Source: Drosophila pseudoobscura (lineage: Eukaryota > Arthropoda > Insecta > Diptera > Drosophilidae). Taken from it: 64,000 nt of DNA. Positions 33,840 to 45,398 of this stretch are shown one piece after another. The stretch is taken from assembly GCF_009870125.1 (NCBI RefSeq), contig NC_046683.1, positions 65,301,869 to 65,365,868 of the forward strand. The letters run 5' to 3'. A model generated the notes under the pieces. That model worked only from the letters and a program-made list of their open reading frames with translations. It searched no databases and was not told the origin of the DNA. The position numbers and the translations under genes are program-made. Numbering within the stretch: the first letter of the stretch is position 1; every line of letters starts with the position of its first letter.

Positions 33840-35245
33840 TTATGTCTGCTCTGCTACGCTGCGTCCCCCACTCATTTTCAGATCAAACGCCTGCGGATTG
33901 GCCAGGGGATCCAGATCGGCGAAGAGGTCAAGCCACGGATTGTTGGTCGACTGGGATTTGCTAGCAGCTGCCGACGCCGTCGCCGGCGCTGGTCCACTGG
34001 CGGCTGGCTTAGCGGCTGTGGTGGTGGTAGTGGGAGGCATGGGCTTCTGCTGTTGCTGCTGCAGCTGCGGATTGAACATGCGTGCCCAGAACTTGTTATT
34101 GGTGCTGCTGGTTTGATTGGCATCGCCCATCAGGGGGCATTCCTGCTCCTGCACGGGAGCATCGATCAGCGGACTGTCCTCCTTCTCGAGCTGCTTGGCA
34201 AGTTCTATGAGCAGGGACTCATTGTCACCGCAGACGGGGGCTGGCTCCACCTGGGACTTCTTTCCACTGGGCGGCTTCAACTCCGAGTCTGGCTTGTCCT
34301 GATATTCACTCTGGAAAGGCATACAAATTCAGCTGAATGAAGCCATAGGGCACTGGAAACACACACTCACAGCAAAGAACAGCGACTGATCCTTATCCAC
34401 GGTTTCAATTGGTGGCGCATCCTCGCTGGGGCCCTCATTTTGGGACAGTTCCTTCAGAACACAAAAGTCGTACTTGGGCTTGGCAATTAGTGCATTGGAT
34501 ATCGTCTGGAATGTGGAGGCCGCCTTCTGAGCGAAACTCTTCAGCTCCGCCACGTAGGCGACCAAAGCATGCGAATACATATTGCAGCGGGCGGCGGCCA
34601 GCAAATCAATCTGGAAAAAAGAAAATTAGCTGAAGCCGTAAAGTGGCTGGCGCTTCCCTCTACCTTTTGGATGGAATCCAAGGAGTAGCCATCGAAATTA
34701 TGTTTGGCCACGCGCACATGAGCCTGGGCAGTGCGAAACTTGTCCAGGCCCTTGCCCGTGTCGGGGTCCAGCTCCTGGCTAGCCGACTTCATCCAGCACA
34801 GGGCAGCTCTGTACTCCGTTCGCTCCTTCTCCATGTTCTGCAGCGTGACCTCCGTGTCCTTGACGGCGCGACAGCGAAACACGTCCACCTCGTGCTGCAG
34901 TCGCAGCAGTGGCACCCGCACACACATCCGCTGCTGTCCTGCAAAGGACATGGCCTTCGCTGTGTGGTTGATGCTGTTGCCCGTCGTCTTGCTCCGCTTG
35001 CCCGCCTCCTTGAGGAAGCGCCCAAAGACACACTCCTCCTGCGACAAGATGCACAGGCGCTCCTGGTACTGGTCGATTATCTTGCAGAGCTCCAGGCTGG
35101 TGTCCGATATTGATTTGAACACCTCAATCTTAGCGTCCAGCTCCGCGTCCGAGGAGATTATGTGCTTGTCCTCCTTGGAGCCCAGCTTGCGCTGGACCGC
35201 CTTCTTGGTGATCCAAAATTGGTGTTGCACCTCGGATTTTAGCAT
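33840..35245 (-). CDS. ICA69: ICA69, islet cell autoantigen 1 family AH/BAR-domain protein
   Basis: Three exons, 34664-35245, 34371-34610 and 33840-34310, encode 430 residues from the ATG at 35243-35245. ICA69 binds PICK1 through its arfaptin-homology (AH)/BAR domain, associates with Golgi and dense-core vesicle membranes, and controls granule maturation and glutamate-receptor delivery. Residues about 5-240 form the AH domain: SSDAELDAKIEVFKSI, LSQEECVFGRFL, QELDPDTGKGLDKFR and LLAAARCNMYSH match human ICA1 closely. The C-terminal third is acidic and polyGln-containing and ends in the conserved ICAC motif NPWLDLFADLDPLANP. The frame is open above this ATG, and a CAG acceptor after a T-rich run lies about 30 bp upstream, so an upstream exon may add a few residues. 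Confidence 0.95.
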
Positions 35246-35871
35246 ATTTTCGGGGGTGCTGGGGCTGCTGCGTACGTTAAAAAAAAAGTGGAACAAGTGA
35301 ATGGAAAAAACGAGTAAAGCAGCGACGTCGGCAGCGCTGCTCTCGGGTTGTGTATATATTTCTCAATTTTGATATTCGATCTGGTACTGCTAGCCAGCTA
35401 CAGCCCTCAGGACGGAGCATATAGTTTTATCCGATAGACTAATCAATTTTCTGCAAGATTGGTTAATTTAGGTACTCCCCTTTATAAGATTGTTTATTAA
35501 ATATAGGTAAAAAAAATGTCTATAAATTTCCATAAAACGGAATCATTTCTGCTACATGGCAGCTACACAGGGATGAAACATTCACAGAGCCACTGTGAAA
35601 AACTGCCGCGTATTCGACATACCTTCTGGTTACACTGGCTATTTGAATATGATTATGAAAAGCTTTTATAAAGTGTGTTAAAAGAGCAAATTAAGGTTTT
35701 CAGTTGGGTTCTTCGTAGGTAATTTCTATTTGGGAGAGCAAATGTGCGTGTTTCTAGTCTATTTTGGAAATGCGAGACAACACAACATTAAATAGATGAT
35801 TATTTAAAGGGAGAGAGAACTGACAGTTAGAATATTGGGTGAGCAAGAGAGAGAAAGAGAGAAACTGGCAT
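35246..35871. other. Region upstream of ICA69 with a partial repeat copy
   Basis: Immediately upstream lies a possible splice acceptor for ICA69 (plus-strand image near 35270-35292). From about 35363 to 35545 there is a degraded copy of the dispersed repeat seen at 27.4 and 30.3 kb, starting TCTCAATTTTGATATTCG and including TTTATAAGATTGTTTATTAAA. The remainder is unique AT-rich sequence. Confidence 0.45.
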
Positions 35872-35882
35872 TGGTCACACTA
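35872..35882 (+). promoter_or_regulatory. Motif 1 core promoter element, plus strand
   Basis: TGGTCACACTA is a perfect YGGTCACACTR on the plus strand. It sits where AT-rich intergenic DNA gives way to CT-rich and GC-richer sequence. The nearest same-strand consequence would be a transcript entering the 28-kb gene desert to the right. Confidence 0.55.
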
Positions 35883-35889
35883 GTTTGGG

Positions 35890-36259
35890 GATTTTTTAGT
35901 AAATTTTTGAACCGCGGGAACCGCTCTTCTGCATCCATTTCTCTCTTTCTCCCATTTCTCTCTCTGTTTTGGCGCTTGGCGCTGCGCTGCATTGCATTCA
36001 ACGGGGATCCAGAATACGTTTCGTTTCATGCCGTTTCGCGTCTTCAACTTGTATTCTAGCCAAGACAAATATTTACGCAAGTGCTAAAGTCCGTGGTCGT
36101 CGCGTAGCGTTTTTTTGAAAGTGTGTGTGTTGGCCGTGTTTGTAAGCCGGTGGACAAGGGGGCTAAAGTTCGAGTGGAGTCCGAATCGAGTTGCAATCGC
36201 AATTGCAATTGCAATTGAAAGCGACACATATTTTGCGGTTTTGCTAATTTGCTGGACAG
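35890..36259 (+). other. Candidate non-coding first exon of a gene extending rightwards
   Basis: A perfect plus-strand Motif 1 is followed about 380 bp later by ACAG|GTATGT, a good splice donor at 36260-36261. The interval has no long plausible coding frame and carries CT-rich, then CAATTG-repeat, sequence (about 36197-36219). It reads like a 5' UTR exon whose coding exons lie beyond the window. Exact start unknown; inference only. Confidence 0.3.
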
Positions 36260-39139
36260 GTATGTACAGATGTATGGTGTGTATGCGAGCGACTGTAAGC
36301 CGCACACATATGCACGCAGAGTTACAGTTACTTTCAATCCATGGGATGCTGTGGACACTACACTCCACACACATATGTACATACATATGTACATATGTAC
36401 GCAATGGTTGCAGCAGCAAGAAGAAAGTGAACAAGTGTGTGCAAAAGTTAGTTTTTCTTGCAGCCAAAAACGGGTTGCGGGCTGCTGCTGCTGCTGCCTG
36501 CCACCTGCAGAAGCCGGGGAATATGCGTGGGTGTGCGTGCGTCCGTGTGCGTGTGAGAGTGCCCCAGCAATATAAATTGATTGTGTGCCATGCCATGCCA
36601 TGCCATGCCGGTGCGGTGCCCCCAACTCCCGGTGCCACAAAGATAATGCCACTCTCCTTCCGTCTTTTAACACCAACGGCGCGTGACTGGAGGGGCTGGA
36701 GGGGCTAGGGGCACTTGGGGCAAGCCGCTCGCGCAATTAGATTCGGTTTCTGCGCCCCGCCCCCCCGCCTGCACAAATATACTCGTAAAGTCCCAAACAG
36801 AACTCGAATTGAAAGAAAGACAGAAAAAGGTCACGGCACTTGCTGGCCCAAGCTTTGATGGGGCGCACAGTCAAAAAAACAAAAAAAAAGAAGAAAAAAA
36901 AGAAATAATAAAAGCTGCGGCTCTAAGGCCGGCTCGTTACCAGCTCTCGAAGCCCCCTTCAACGCCTTCAAAGCCGCGCTCCGCCTTGGGTAAACAATGC
37001 AACCGCATTCTGCCCCCGCCCCTGTCCCTGCCCCAGCACTGCCCCTGCCCCTGCCCCAGCACTGCCCCTGCCTTATGGAAAACCTTACTGCTCGTCTATT
37101 TGTTATTGAAAAATGAAGATTTCACTGCAATTGCACTTGAATGCTGCTGCCTGCCTCCACTGTGACACACTTGTTCCAATGTGTGTGTGTGCGTGTGTGC
37201 GTGTGTGTGTGCTCAGTCGTCGTCACTGAAATCAGACAGAGATCATCTCTATCTATATGCCAGCATGCCCTCTTTTCCCATTGCACTTATAACCCGCCCC
37301 GCACAGAGGCCTCAAAAGAGGCTTCGATTAACCCTAGAAGGGTATGTTTTTGCTCCCACTATTTTCCACTCTATCTATATTTTCTGAATTATTCTTTATT
37401 TTTAAGAGTTTTAATATTTATATTAGTTTTCAATAGTTTATATTTCAAAACCAGTTTAAGGCTTCTTATAAAACACAATTTCCACTTAATTGTTGGTTAT
37501 ATTTTTGTTATGTCTTAATATTTTTTGGTGTGCAAAAAAGATACAAAAGAAAAGATTTTCCCTAGGTTTTTTTATGCGTTTCAATAGAAATTTGTTGGCT
37601 CTATTTTTGGTAAAAAAAAGTTTGGGTTTTTAGCAAAAATTTGCGAAACGGAGTGGAATATCTTAAGGCATTTAATTTATCTTCAAAGAGAATTAATATA
37701 GATTTCTTTCGAGTATTGAAACAATAAGTTAACTCTGTAGTGTTTTTTTTAAGGGAATTAAGTACCGGTTGTATATATACTCATATTTTCCCAACAACTT
37801 TGACGATTGTTGGCCTCTAAAAGGTCAAGCCAACGACCCTTTTCTCGGGTTCTCCAGCGAAAAAGCCTTTATTCAAAATTGTTTATAATTCCTTGTAAAA
37901 GAAGGTAAAATTTAAGCAGTGTTTCCATTGATTTGTGTCTTTTTTAAGACACGTTTCTTCCCCTGAAGACGTATGGCCCTAGATTCTTGATAGGTTCCCT
38001 GAGTCTGCAGTCCATCTAACTGCTATTCTTGGGTAAAGGGGATACAGAACATAGTCTTAGACCCGCAAAAGATCTGGAACTTGGAAGCACGACTCCTTTT
38101 TCATCCATGCACACTTTATTCGCTCTCCAATGACCATTCCTTGGGCAGAACCCTGTGGCAGCTCGGAGGCAGGCACCGGTGGACACCCCGTACAGGCTGT
38201 ACAGAATAAAAAAAGCGATAAAACACTATCAAAAGTTGTACGTTTCAGCTGCTTTGCATATTTTCTCACAGTTTCTCAGCAAAAAATGTGACAATTTTTA
38301 CACAAACCTGCATACAAAAGGAAATACTCGTATTCCTATTCGTATTCATATTCGTATTCGTATTCGTATTCGTAACTTTTGCCACTGTTGTTGCTGTTTT
38401 TGGTGTTGTTTTTCTTTGCAAAATTTGTATCGAGTTACTTTGGTGGCACTGCCGCTGCCGCTGCCGCTGCCGTTGCTGCCACTTGGTTGCTCTCATTTGC
38501 ATGCCGAGACGTTGCTCTCGTTGCTGTGGATACCCTTTCGCCGGGGCAGGGTACCCGGACTATGGCCGGCACGCAGAGAGCTGCCCGTGCGCTTGGGTCG
38601 TGTCTTGCCAGGGTCCTGAGTGGCCGTGAGGGTATCTCATGCTTCGGCTGGGGGGCGTTGGGGGACGGGGAGGGGCTATCTCTTCCCTGACTTGTTTCCT
38701 CACTGATTATTTCTTGTGTCGTTGCCGCTCGGCGTTGCTGCAACTAAATTGGCCTTAATTGGTTGCCTTTTTGTTGCCAATCTTTGTTGCTGTTGTTGCT
38801 GTTGTTGTTGTTGCCCTGCTCTGACCATATTTCTGTTGTCTTTGTTGCCTGTTATCGGTCGTTGCCGGCCGGCCGGGCCACTTGTGGCATGCCAGCCACA
38901 GAGTGCCGCTTGCGGAGTGCCATGCCCTTTCTGTTCGAGGCGTAATTGCTATGTAATTTGATTCGACCAAAGGCAAAGATTTGACTAAAGGCAAAACCTG
39001 CAAAGGGGAACTCATTCCCGGACGAAGAGGCGAAGAGGCACCGCAGTGTAGCTTTGCTTTAAGAATAGATCTGTTTCTTGGAGATCTTATAGAGCCCAAG
39101 ATTCAGGTTGTGCAGAAAACAGACGGCTGAAGCCTAGGG
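36260..39139. other. Non-coding DNA, first part of the gene desert
   Basis: Contains ACATATGTAC-type repeats (36368-36402), a CATGC run (36590-36609), a CCCTGCCCCAG tandem (37016-37075), GT repeats (37180-37212), an AT-rich interval (37375-37770) and an ATTCGT tandem run (about 38335-38373). No frame shows a recognisable protein; long frames here are repeat translations. Confidence 0.55.
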
Positions 39140-39930
39140 ATTGGAAGTTGGAGAAGGATTCCTATGGATGGAGAAGGACCTCTACGGTGAGAAGCAAGAA
39201 GACGAGTCCCTATGGATAGGAAGATGGAGAAGGACTCCTACGGATAGGAAGAAGATCCACGGATCCGTATCGATAGAAAGATGGAGAAGGATCCCTACGG
39301 AAAGGACGAAGAACCAAGGATCTCTACGGTTTGGAAGATGGAGGAGGATGCCTAAGGATTGGAAGATGGAGAAGGATTTCTATGGATGGAGAAGGACCTC
39401 TACGGTGAGAAGGAAGAAGACGAATCCCTATGGATAGGAAGAAGATCCAAGGATCTCTACGGTTTGGAAGATGGAGAAGGATTCCTATGGATATAAAGAT
39501 GGAGAGAGATGCCTATTGATAGGAAGAAGATCAGGAGATCCCATCATATAGGAGGATGGAGAAGGATGCCCACAGATAGGAAGAAGATTCAAGTAATCCC
39601 TACGGATAGGCAGATAGAGAAGGATCCTACGGATAAAGAACAGAGAGAAGGATTCGTACAGTTCGAAGAAGGAAGACGAATGCCCACGAATAGAAAGGAG
39701 ATCCCATTCAAGGATCCCGACGGATAGGACGAAGATCAGGGGATCCCTACGGATAGGCAGATGGAGAAAGATTCCTACGGACTGGAAGAAAATGCAAGAA
39801 TCCCTAGGGATAGGCAGAAGGAGATGGATCTCTACGCATAGAAGTAGAAAGACGAATTCCTATGGATTCCTCAGACCAAATCCTATGGATATAAAGGCAG
39901 ACCGAAGGATTCCTAGCCTTTCCGCCCCCC
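39140..39930. repeat. Degenerate purine-rich tandem array, about 0.8 kb
   Basis: Variants of GGATAGGAAGAAGATC, GAAGATGGAGAAGGATTCC and TATGGATAGG alternate throughout, with longer blocks repeated (for example TCTATGGATGGAGAAGGACC near 39167 and 39378). The frame on the plus strand stays open for about 100 codons at a time simply because the unit lacks stops; I do not regard it as a gene. Confidence 0.85.
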
Positions 39931-42464
39931 CTTGGACCTTGGTGCCCTCTCCGGATGTGATTCCCCTGAGGTCCGCCTGCTGGCAGAGCATTCGCTGGTC
40001 GGCGTGTGGCCATAAATCCATGTGATTTCCCAATTTTTATTTACTTTGTCAGTGTCTGGTCGGCTGTGCCTTTTTGTGTGCATTTTTAATGCGCTTGGCC
40101 CGGCTTATTTGATTTAATTAGCCAACCAGCCAGCCAACCAGCCAGCCAGGCAGCCAGTAAGCCACGGTTTCATTATTGTTTGCAAATTGTGGGAAAAAAT
40201 GCATTTGGCTTTGCATTTCATAGTCGCCAAAAGGTAGGTATTTCTTGTATTTTTTGTACTTTTTGTACTTTTTGTACTTTTTGGTGTCTGAAATTATGCA
40301 ATCGAAGCTCCAGTGGCTCTGGAACAGGCCAATAAATCAAAATGCCATTCTCAAGACTGCGATGCAAGTGCGGCATGCCACAGCAGCCGCCACAACGGAC
40401 AATGAGTGGGGGTGGAGGAGGGGTTGTGGGGGGTTTGGGGGGGGCACAACAGTATTCAGAGCATGTCAATGTGGGCCTCTGGTAATGCTAGACCCCAGAC
40501 CCACACACAACTTCCTTCATCCATGTCCGTGCCGGTGTCCGTGTCGCACATGGGATCTGAGTACAACATTTACCGTTTTAGCAGCAGCTGCTCTCAGATT
40601 CTAGCCACTTGTGCCACATGTGTGCCTGCCTACCGGACGGCCTGCCTGCCTGCCACCCATTGCACAATCGGCGCAAATGTGCACCGCTCCTGGCCTCCAT
40701 GCAGACCTCGTTTATTGAGTCGTCGTCTAGCTGGTTAACCTGTCGAGGCGGCCCACGCGTGGAGGCCAAGAGTGGCCAAGAGTGGCGGCCCGTCATACCC
40801 AGCACTCAAAGGGATCGGATCTCCAGGTGTGATGTGGAGCCGCCAAAGAGAGTATCCCTTCGAAAGGAGGCACACGGAAGGGGAGTCCCAGGCCCAATCC
40901 CAGGCAACTCCCCCCTCGATAGACCCCCTTTTTTTCCCGATTTGGTTTCAATTTTGAATGGAAATGTTCTTTGGAACGAATGCTGTGGGGGTTGGGGGGG
41001 GGGTCAGCTGCTGCAGGTGGGCTGCTGCAAGGCGGCCCATGGCTTGACCCAATTGGCTGCCACATGCCACATGCCGCATGCACCTCCTACATGCGCCGCT
41101 GCTCGACTGACCCACAAAATAGCCTTCGGGCGGCACTGGGACGAGGCTTAAATATAGCTATCAGCTTTTAAGTGGCAGGCCGCTGCCTGCCGCCTGCCGC
41201 CTGCCGCCTGCCGCCTGGGCAAATTTATTGAATCTCATTTGAGCGAGCACCGAGCAGCTTTCTATACTTTCTCGGCGGCCAAGCAGAGATTTGTTTATTG
41301 GCGGAAGAAGTGAAAAAGTGTACCAGACGGAGGCACAGGCGGTGGCAGGGGCAGTGGCAGGGGCACAGATGGAGGCACAGGCGGTGGCAGGGGCACAGGC
41401 GGTGGCACAGTCGGGGCGGGGCAGGTCTTCTTTTTTTTTTCTTCTGTTGTCGTTGTGAAAATTAATTTATCTTTGAGACATTTCAAAGGCATCTCACGGA
41501 TGCGCTGCTGCGTTTGCTGCGGTTTTTGCGGTCATTCAAATATTTACATTTCATTCGGTATCGATATGGTACCCCCCCCTAATCCCCCCTCATCCCCCCC
41601 CTCCCCTCGTCTATCCACTCCATCCGCATCATTGACTTCTTCGTTTATATTATTGTATTTTTCTTTCGATCATTCATTGGCCACAAAGTGCGTTTTAATT
41701 AACCCGCGAGGCGACCTGGCCAATTACTTTTGCCTGCTTCTGCTTAGGATTTGAAGGGGGGTGGAGGGGGGAGGGGATTCGCAATGACTTTCACTTTTAA
41801 CCAAAGGAGGGCTGGCGGTGCGGAGGGGTTAATGAGGATGCTGCCACATTGCTGCACATTTCGTGCCGCTTCATTGTGATTATCTTGTTGGAAAAGATTC
41901 AAACTGTGGCAGGCAGCAGGCAGAGGCAGAGGCAGCAGGCAGGCACCAGCAGACGCTTTCATGTAATTTATTTGTTTATTGTCTTGGCCCGAGTGGCATG
42001 CAGGGCATGGCCTCAGCAGCACAGACACCACACACAGCACCCACACCACCCATCCACCCACCGCCCCAGGAGGCACTCAACCTAAACCTTCAACACGAGG
42101 GCCCTGCCTTGGGGATGGCACACGGAGGGGCGAATACTATCGAGCTTGCGATATCTCAGGGATAAGACGAACGAAGGGTCGATAAGCACGATATCTTCAC
42201 CTTCTCGAAGGTGCTCCCTGCTGAAGGCACTCTTCAAGAGTATTTTCACTTATTATAATATAAATCAAAATATCCTGGGTCGTCGCTGAGCGAGGGAGCG
42301 AGGGAGCGAGGGAGCCAGGGATCGCCCAATATTCTATCTATATGGAATATATCCATTAATATCTTGTAAATCTTTGAATAAAGGTAGCAGGCTATCAGCT
42401 TCCCCAGTACTTACTACCATCTTTGAGGTCATTCTCCACAAGGCTGGATGGATACATACATAAA
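39931..42464. other. Non-coding DNA with G-rich and CTGCC-type repeats
   Basis: Holds CCAGCCAAC-type repeats (40121-40158), TTTTTGTACT tandem (40250-40282), a G-quadruplex-type tract (40408-40444), CTGCCGC tandem (about 41184-41217), a GGAGGCACAGGCGGTGGCA repeat (about 41328-41410), a perfect DRE TATCGATA at 41559-41566, and GAGCGAGG repeats (about 42289-42316). No convincing gene. Confidence 0.55.
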
Positions 42465-43435
42465 TTGATTGAAATTCGAATAAATACCCAGAATCACAAG
42501 CTAAAAATATATTGATTGACAAAAAGCTTTAAAAAAACAAGAAAAAAGGAGAGAAAAATCTAATGAAAAAAAGACGACAAAAAATATAACAAAAACTTAA
42601 GAAAAAAGAGACAAAAATATGTAAAAAGACGTATATGCTAATCTTATGCAAATCTTAAGAAAATTACTTAAATTTTTTTTTCTCCTTCGAACAAAAACTT
42701 TTATAAAATTTAGAAATATAAATTCGAATGATTGAAATTTGAATTAATACCCAGAATCACAAGCTTTAAAATAAACTCATTGCTAAAAACTTTCGATAAA
42801 AGAAAAAAAAAATTGACAAAAATAAAAAATAAAAAAAAGTGCCTAAAATAGGTAAAAAACCGTCTTTGTTAATCTTATGACCAAAATAGGAAAATGACTC
42901 ATATTTTTTGTTCTCTTTTGAAAAAATGTATTAACAATTTTTTAATTAAAAGCAATAATGATTGAAAAAAAAGAAAGAAAAAAAAAACAAAAAAAATTGA
43001 CAAAAATACAAAAAAAGAAAATATAAAACAAATTCCTAAAATAGGTAAGAAAAATGTAATCTTATGACCAAAATGGGAAAATAACTCATTGTTGTTGTTC
43101 TCTTTCGAAAAATGGAATAATTAAAGGCAATAATGATTAAGAAAAAAAAGAAAAAAAAAATATGAAAAAATGTGCCTAAAATAGGTTAAAAGAAACGAAT
43201 TTGTTAATCTTATCACCAAAATAGAAAAAATGACTCAAAATTTCTGTTTTCTTAAAAAAAAATGTATAATACAATTTTTTAATTAAAAGCAAAAATGATT
43301 GACAACAAAAAAAAAAATAGGAAAAAAAGTATTTGTTAATCTTATGACCAAAATAGTACAATTTCTTACTTTTTCTCTTTAAAAAAAAAAGAATTAAAAA
43401 ACTTAGAAATTAGAAGCAATAATTTTGTCCCCTTT
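42465..43435. repeat. Degenerate A-rich tandem array, about five units
   Basis: Recurring blocks are TACCCAGAATCACAAGCT (about 42487 and 42751), CCTAAAATAGGT (about 42842, 43032, 43175), GTTAATCTTATGACCAAAAT and relatives (about 42868, 43056, 43203, 43336), and TTTTTTAATTAAAAGCAA (about 42939, 43275). Units are roughly 130-260 bp and diverged. Non-coding. Confidence 0.8.
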
Positions 43436-44482
43436 TTTCAAGCAAAGAATTGATTGGGCTTTAAAAAACAAAAAGAAGACTCATTGTATTCCTTTAGGTT
43501 TGGATGGAATTGAGGCACAGCTTGGCGTTGATCGATTCTGATTGTGGTATCGTCGTGATCGGTGGCCACTCCGTCACGGGTCCATCTCTAGAGCGGGAGC
43601 GGGAGCGGGAGCGGGAGCGGGAGGGAGTGCGGCAGGGGCAGCGGCAGCGGCAGCGAGTGTGCTTCTGTTGTTGCTGCCGCTGTTACACTTGCACTTGCAC
43701 CGCTTGCTACCTGTTGTGGCTGCTGCTGTTGTTGTTGCTTGTTTACCTATCGTGGAAACGTTCATCGCCGGTCCGTCCATCCATCCATCCGTCCGTCCGT
43801 CTGCCTGTCGCTCCGTTAGCTCGTTAGAGCTGAAGATGAACAAGTTTTTCCTCTAGACTCATTTCTTCATGCAGCCAGGAAGCCAGCGATTTCTCATCTT
43901 TGTTGTTGCTGTCGCTGTTGCAGCAGTTGTTGAAATTGCAGTTGCACTTAGTGCTTTCCCTTAGTGCAACACCCCCGACCCCCGACCACGGCTTAATTAG
44001 CTTGCGTGGGGGCGAGGGGCGGGGCTCTGGGGGGCTTCTCTGGAATTCGAAAGATCTTCCGAAGCGTTTCGCTTTCGTTCTCACCAGCGCCCAAGTTTCC
44101 CGTCAATGGGTTTTCCACAGATCAGAAAGAAAGTTGGTTCCTAGCGGGTTTTGGGTCCTCGAAAAGCGGCAGAAAGAGGCAGAAAGAGAGCAAGAAAGAA
44201 AGAAAGAGTTAACATGCATTTCCTGGAAATAACGTTTCCTCTGCCACAGACACAGTTGCTGCCACAGACCGCAGTCAAAGTTGCAACAGAAGCCCGTCCC
44301 CTCCCGTCCGTTGGGTCTGCCACGCTTCGTTGGCTTTCGACTTGTTTGGCGCGGCATCTCTGGGACGAGTCGCCGGGGCATGCACCTGAAGTTCTGAGCC
44401 CCAACTTCCATCTGACTCATGCGATTCCCTCTGGGAACAAGGGGGGGCATCGGCTGAGAAGTGCAAATACTATTCACAGGGA
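43436..44482. other. Non-coding DNA with GGGAGC and trinucleotide runs
   Basis: Includes a GAGCGG hexamer run (about 43591-43622), CTGTTGTTG-type runs (43665-43740), a CCATCCATCCGTCCGT stretch (about 43778-43800) and a GAAAGAAAGAAA run (about 44191-44205). No recognisable gene. Confidence 0.55.
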
Positions 44483-44935
44483 ATACGGAATACTAGGGGT
44501 TGGACAGTCTTGGCCATATCACAGCATAGATCAAACGGAAAGACAAATAAAAGCATAAAATACTTCAAGAACAGAGTTTTTGTGGCGAAAACTTAGGGTT
44601 CAAGCGATTAGTACAGAGTTTACTCAATTTATTCACTCGACATTTGCTATTACCGATTATTTATGATGATTTATATGCGCTCTATTGTATAGAAATGTTT
44701 TGGGTCCCCAGTTCGTAAGGAATGCTAGGGGTTGCTTTTGTAGAAACGACATAAAACAATATGGCGGAATAGATCAAGCTGGAAAAGAAATAACAGTATA
44801 AAATACTTCAAGAAATACCTCAAGAATCGAGCGATTATTACAGCAATTCTGTATTTAATCAGTACTTATTTATCATGAAATGTTATTTATTTATTTTCCC
44901 TATTATATAGACATGTTGAGGGTCCCTGATATTAT
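44483..44935. repeat. Degenerate tandem duplication, two units of about 225 bp
   Basis: Unit 1 (about 44483-44710) and unit 2 (about 44711-44935) share, in order, CTAGGGGTTG, ATAGATCAA, TAAAATACTTCAAGAA, GCGATTA followed by ACAG, then TATTGTATAGAAATGTTTTG versus TATTATATAGACATGTTGAG, and GGGTCCC. Non-coding. Confidence 0.8.
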
Positions 44936-45004
44936 TACATTTATTATCTGTTATTCATTTATTCATTATTTGGGATGTCTAAAGATGAGAATGGGAACTG
45001 GTGG

Positions 45005-45398
45005 ATGCACAAAATAATCCATTGGGTTGTTCCCCATAAAATATAATCGATATAGATCGATAAAAATCTATGTAAATCGATACAAATCTATGTAAATCGA
45101 TGCACTTAAAATCCATTGGGTTCCCTATAAATTATAATCGCTCAAAACCAATGTAAATCGATAAAAAAATCCATGTAAATCGATGCACAAAAATCCATTG
45201 GTTTGTTCCCTATAAAATATAATCGATATAGATCGATAAAAAGCTATGTAAATCGATCAAAAATCTATGTAAATAAATAAATACACAAAATAACCCATTA
45301 GGGTGATCCCCATAAATTATAATCGATATAAATCGATAAAAATCAATGTAAATCAATAAAAACCAATGTTAATCGATGCAATATATCCACAAAATGGA
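45005..45398. repeat. Minisatellite rich in ATCGAT sites, four units of about 85-105 bp
   Basis: Each unit runs CCATTGGG (or variant), CCCTATAAA/CCCCATAAA, TATAATCGATAT, GATCGATAAAA, then TATGTAAATCGAT. I count about twelve ATCGAT palindromes in under 400 bp. ATCGAT is the core of the DRE (TATCGATA) and of BEAF-32 binding sites (CGATA). Confidence 0.85.

Noticed and set aside
37328..37339. TTAACCCTAGAA, matching the outer end of piggyBac-type elements
   Set aside because: Only 12 bases, and no matching opposite end (TTCTAGGGTTAA) follows within several kilobases.
41699..41832. TTAACCC ... GGGTTAA pair 134 bp apart
   Set aside because: The inner sequence does not resemble the repeat copies at 27.4 and 30.3 kb, and the two short words can pair by chance in G- and C-rich DNA.
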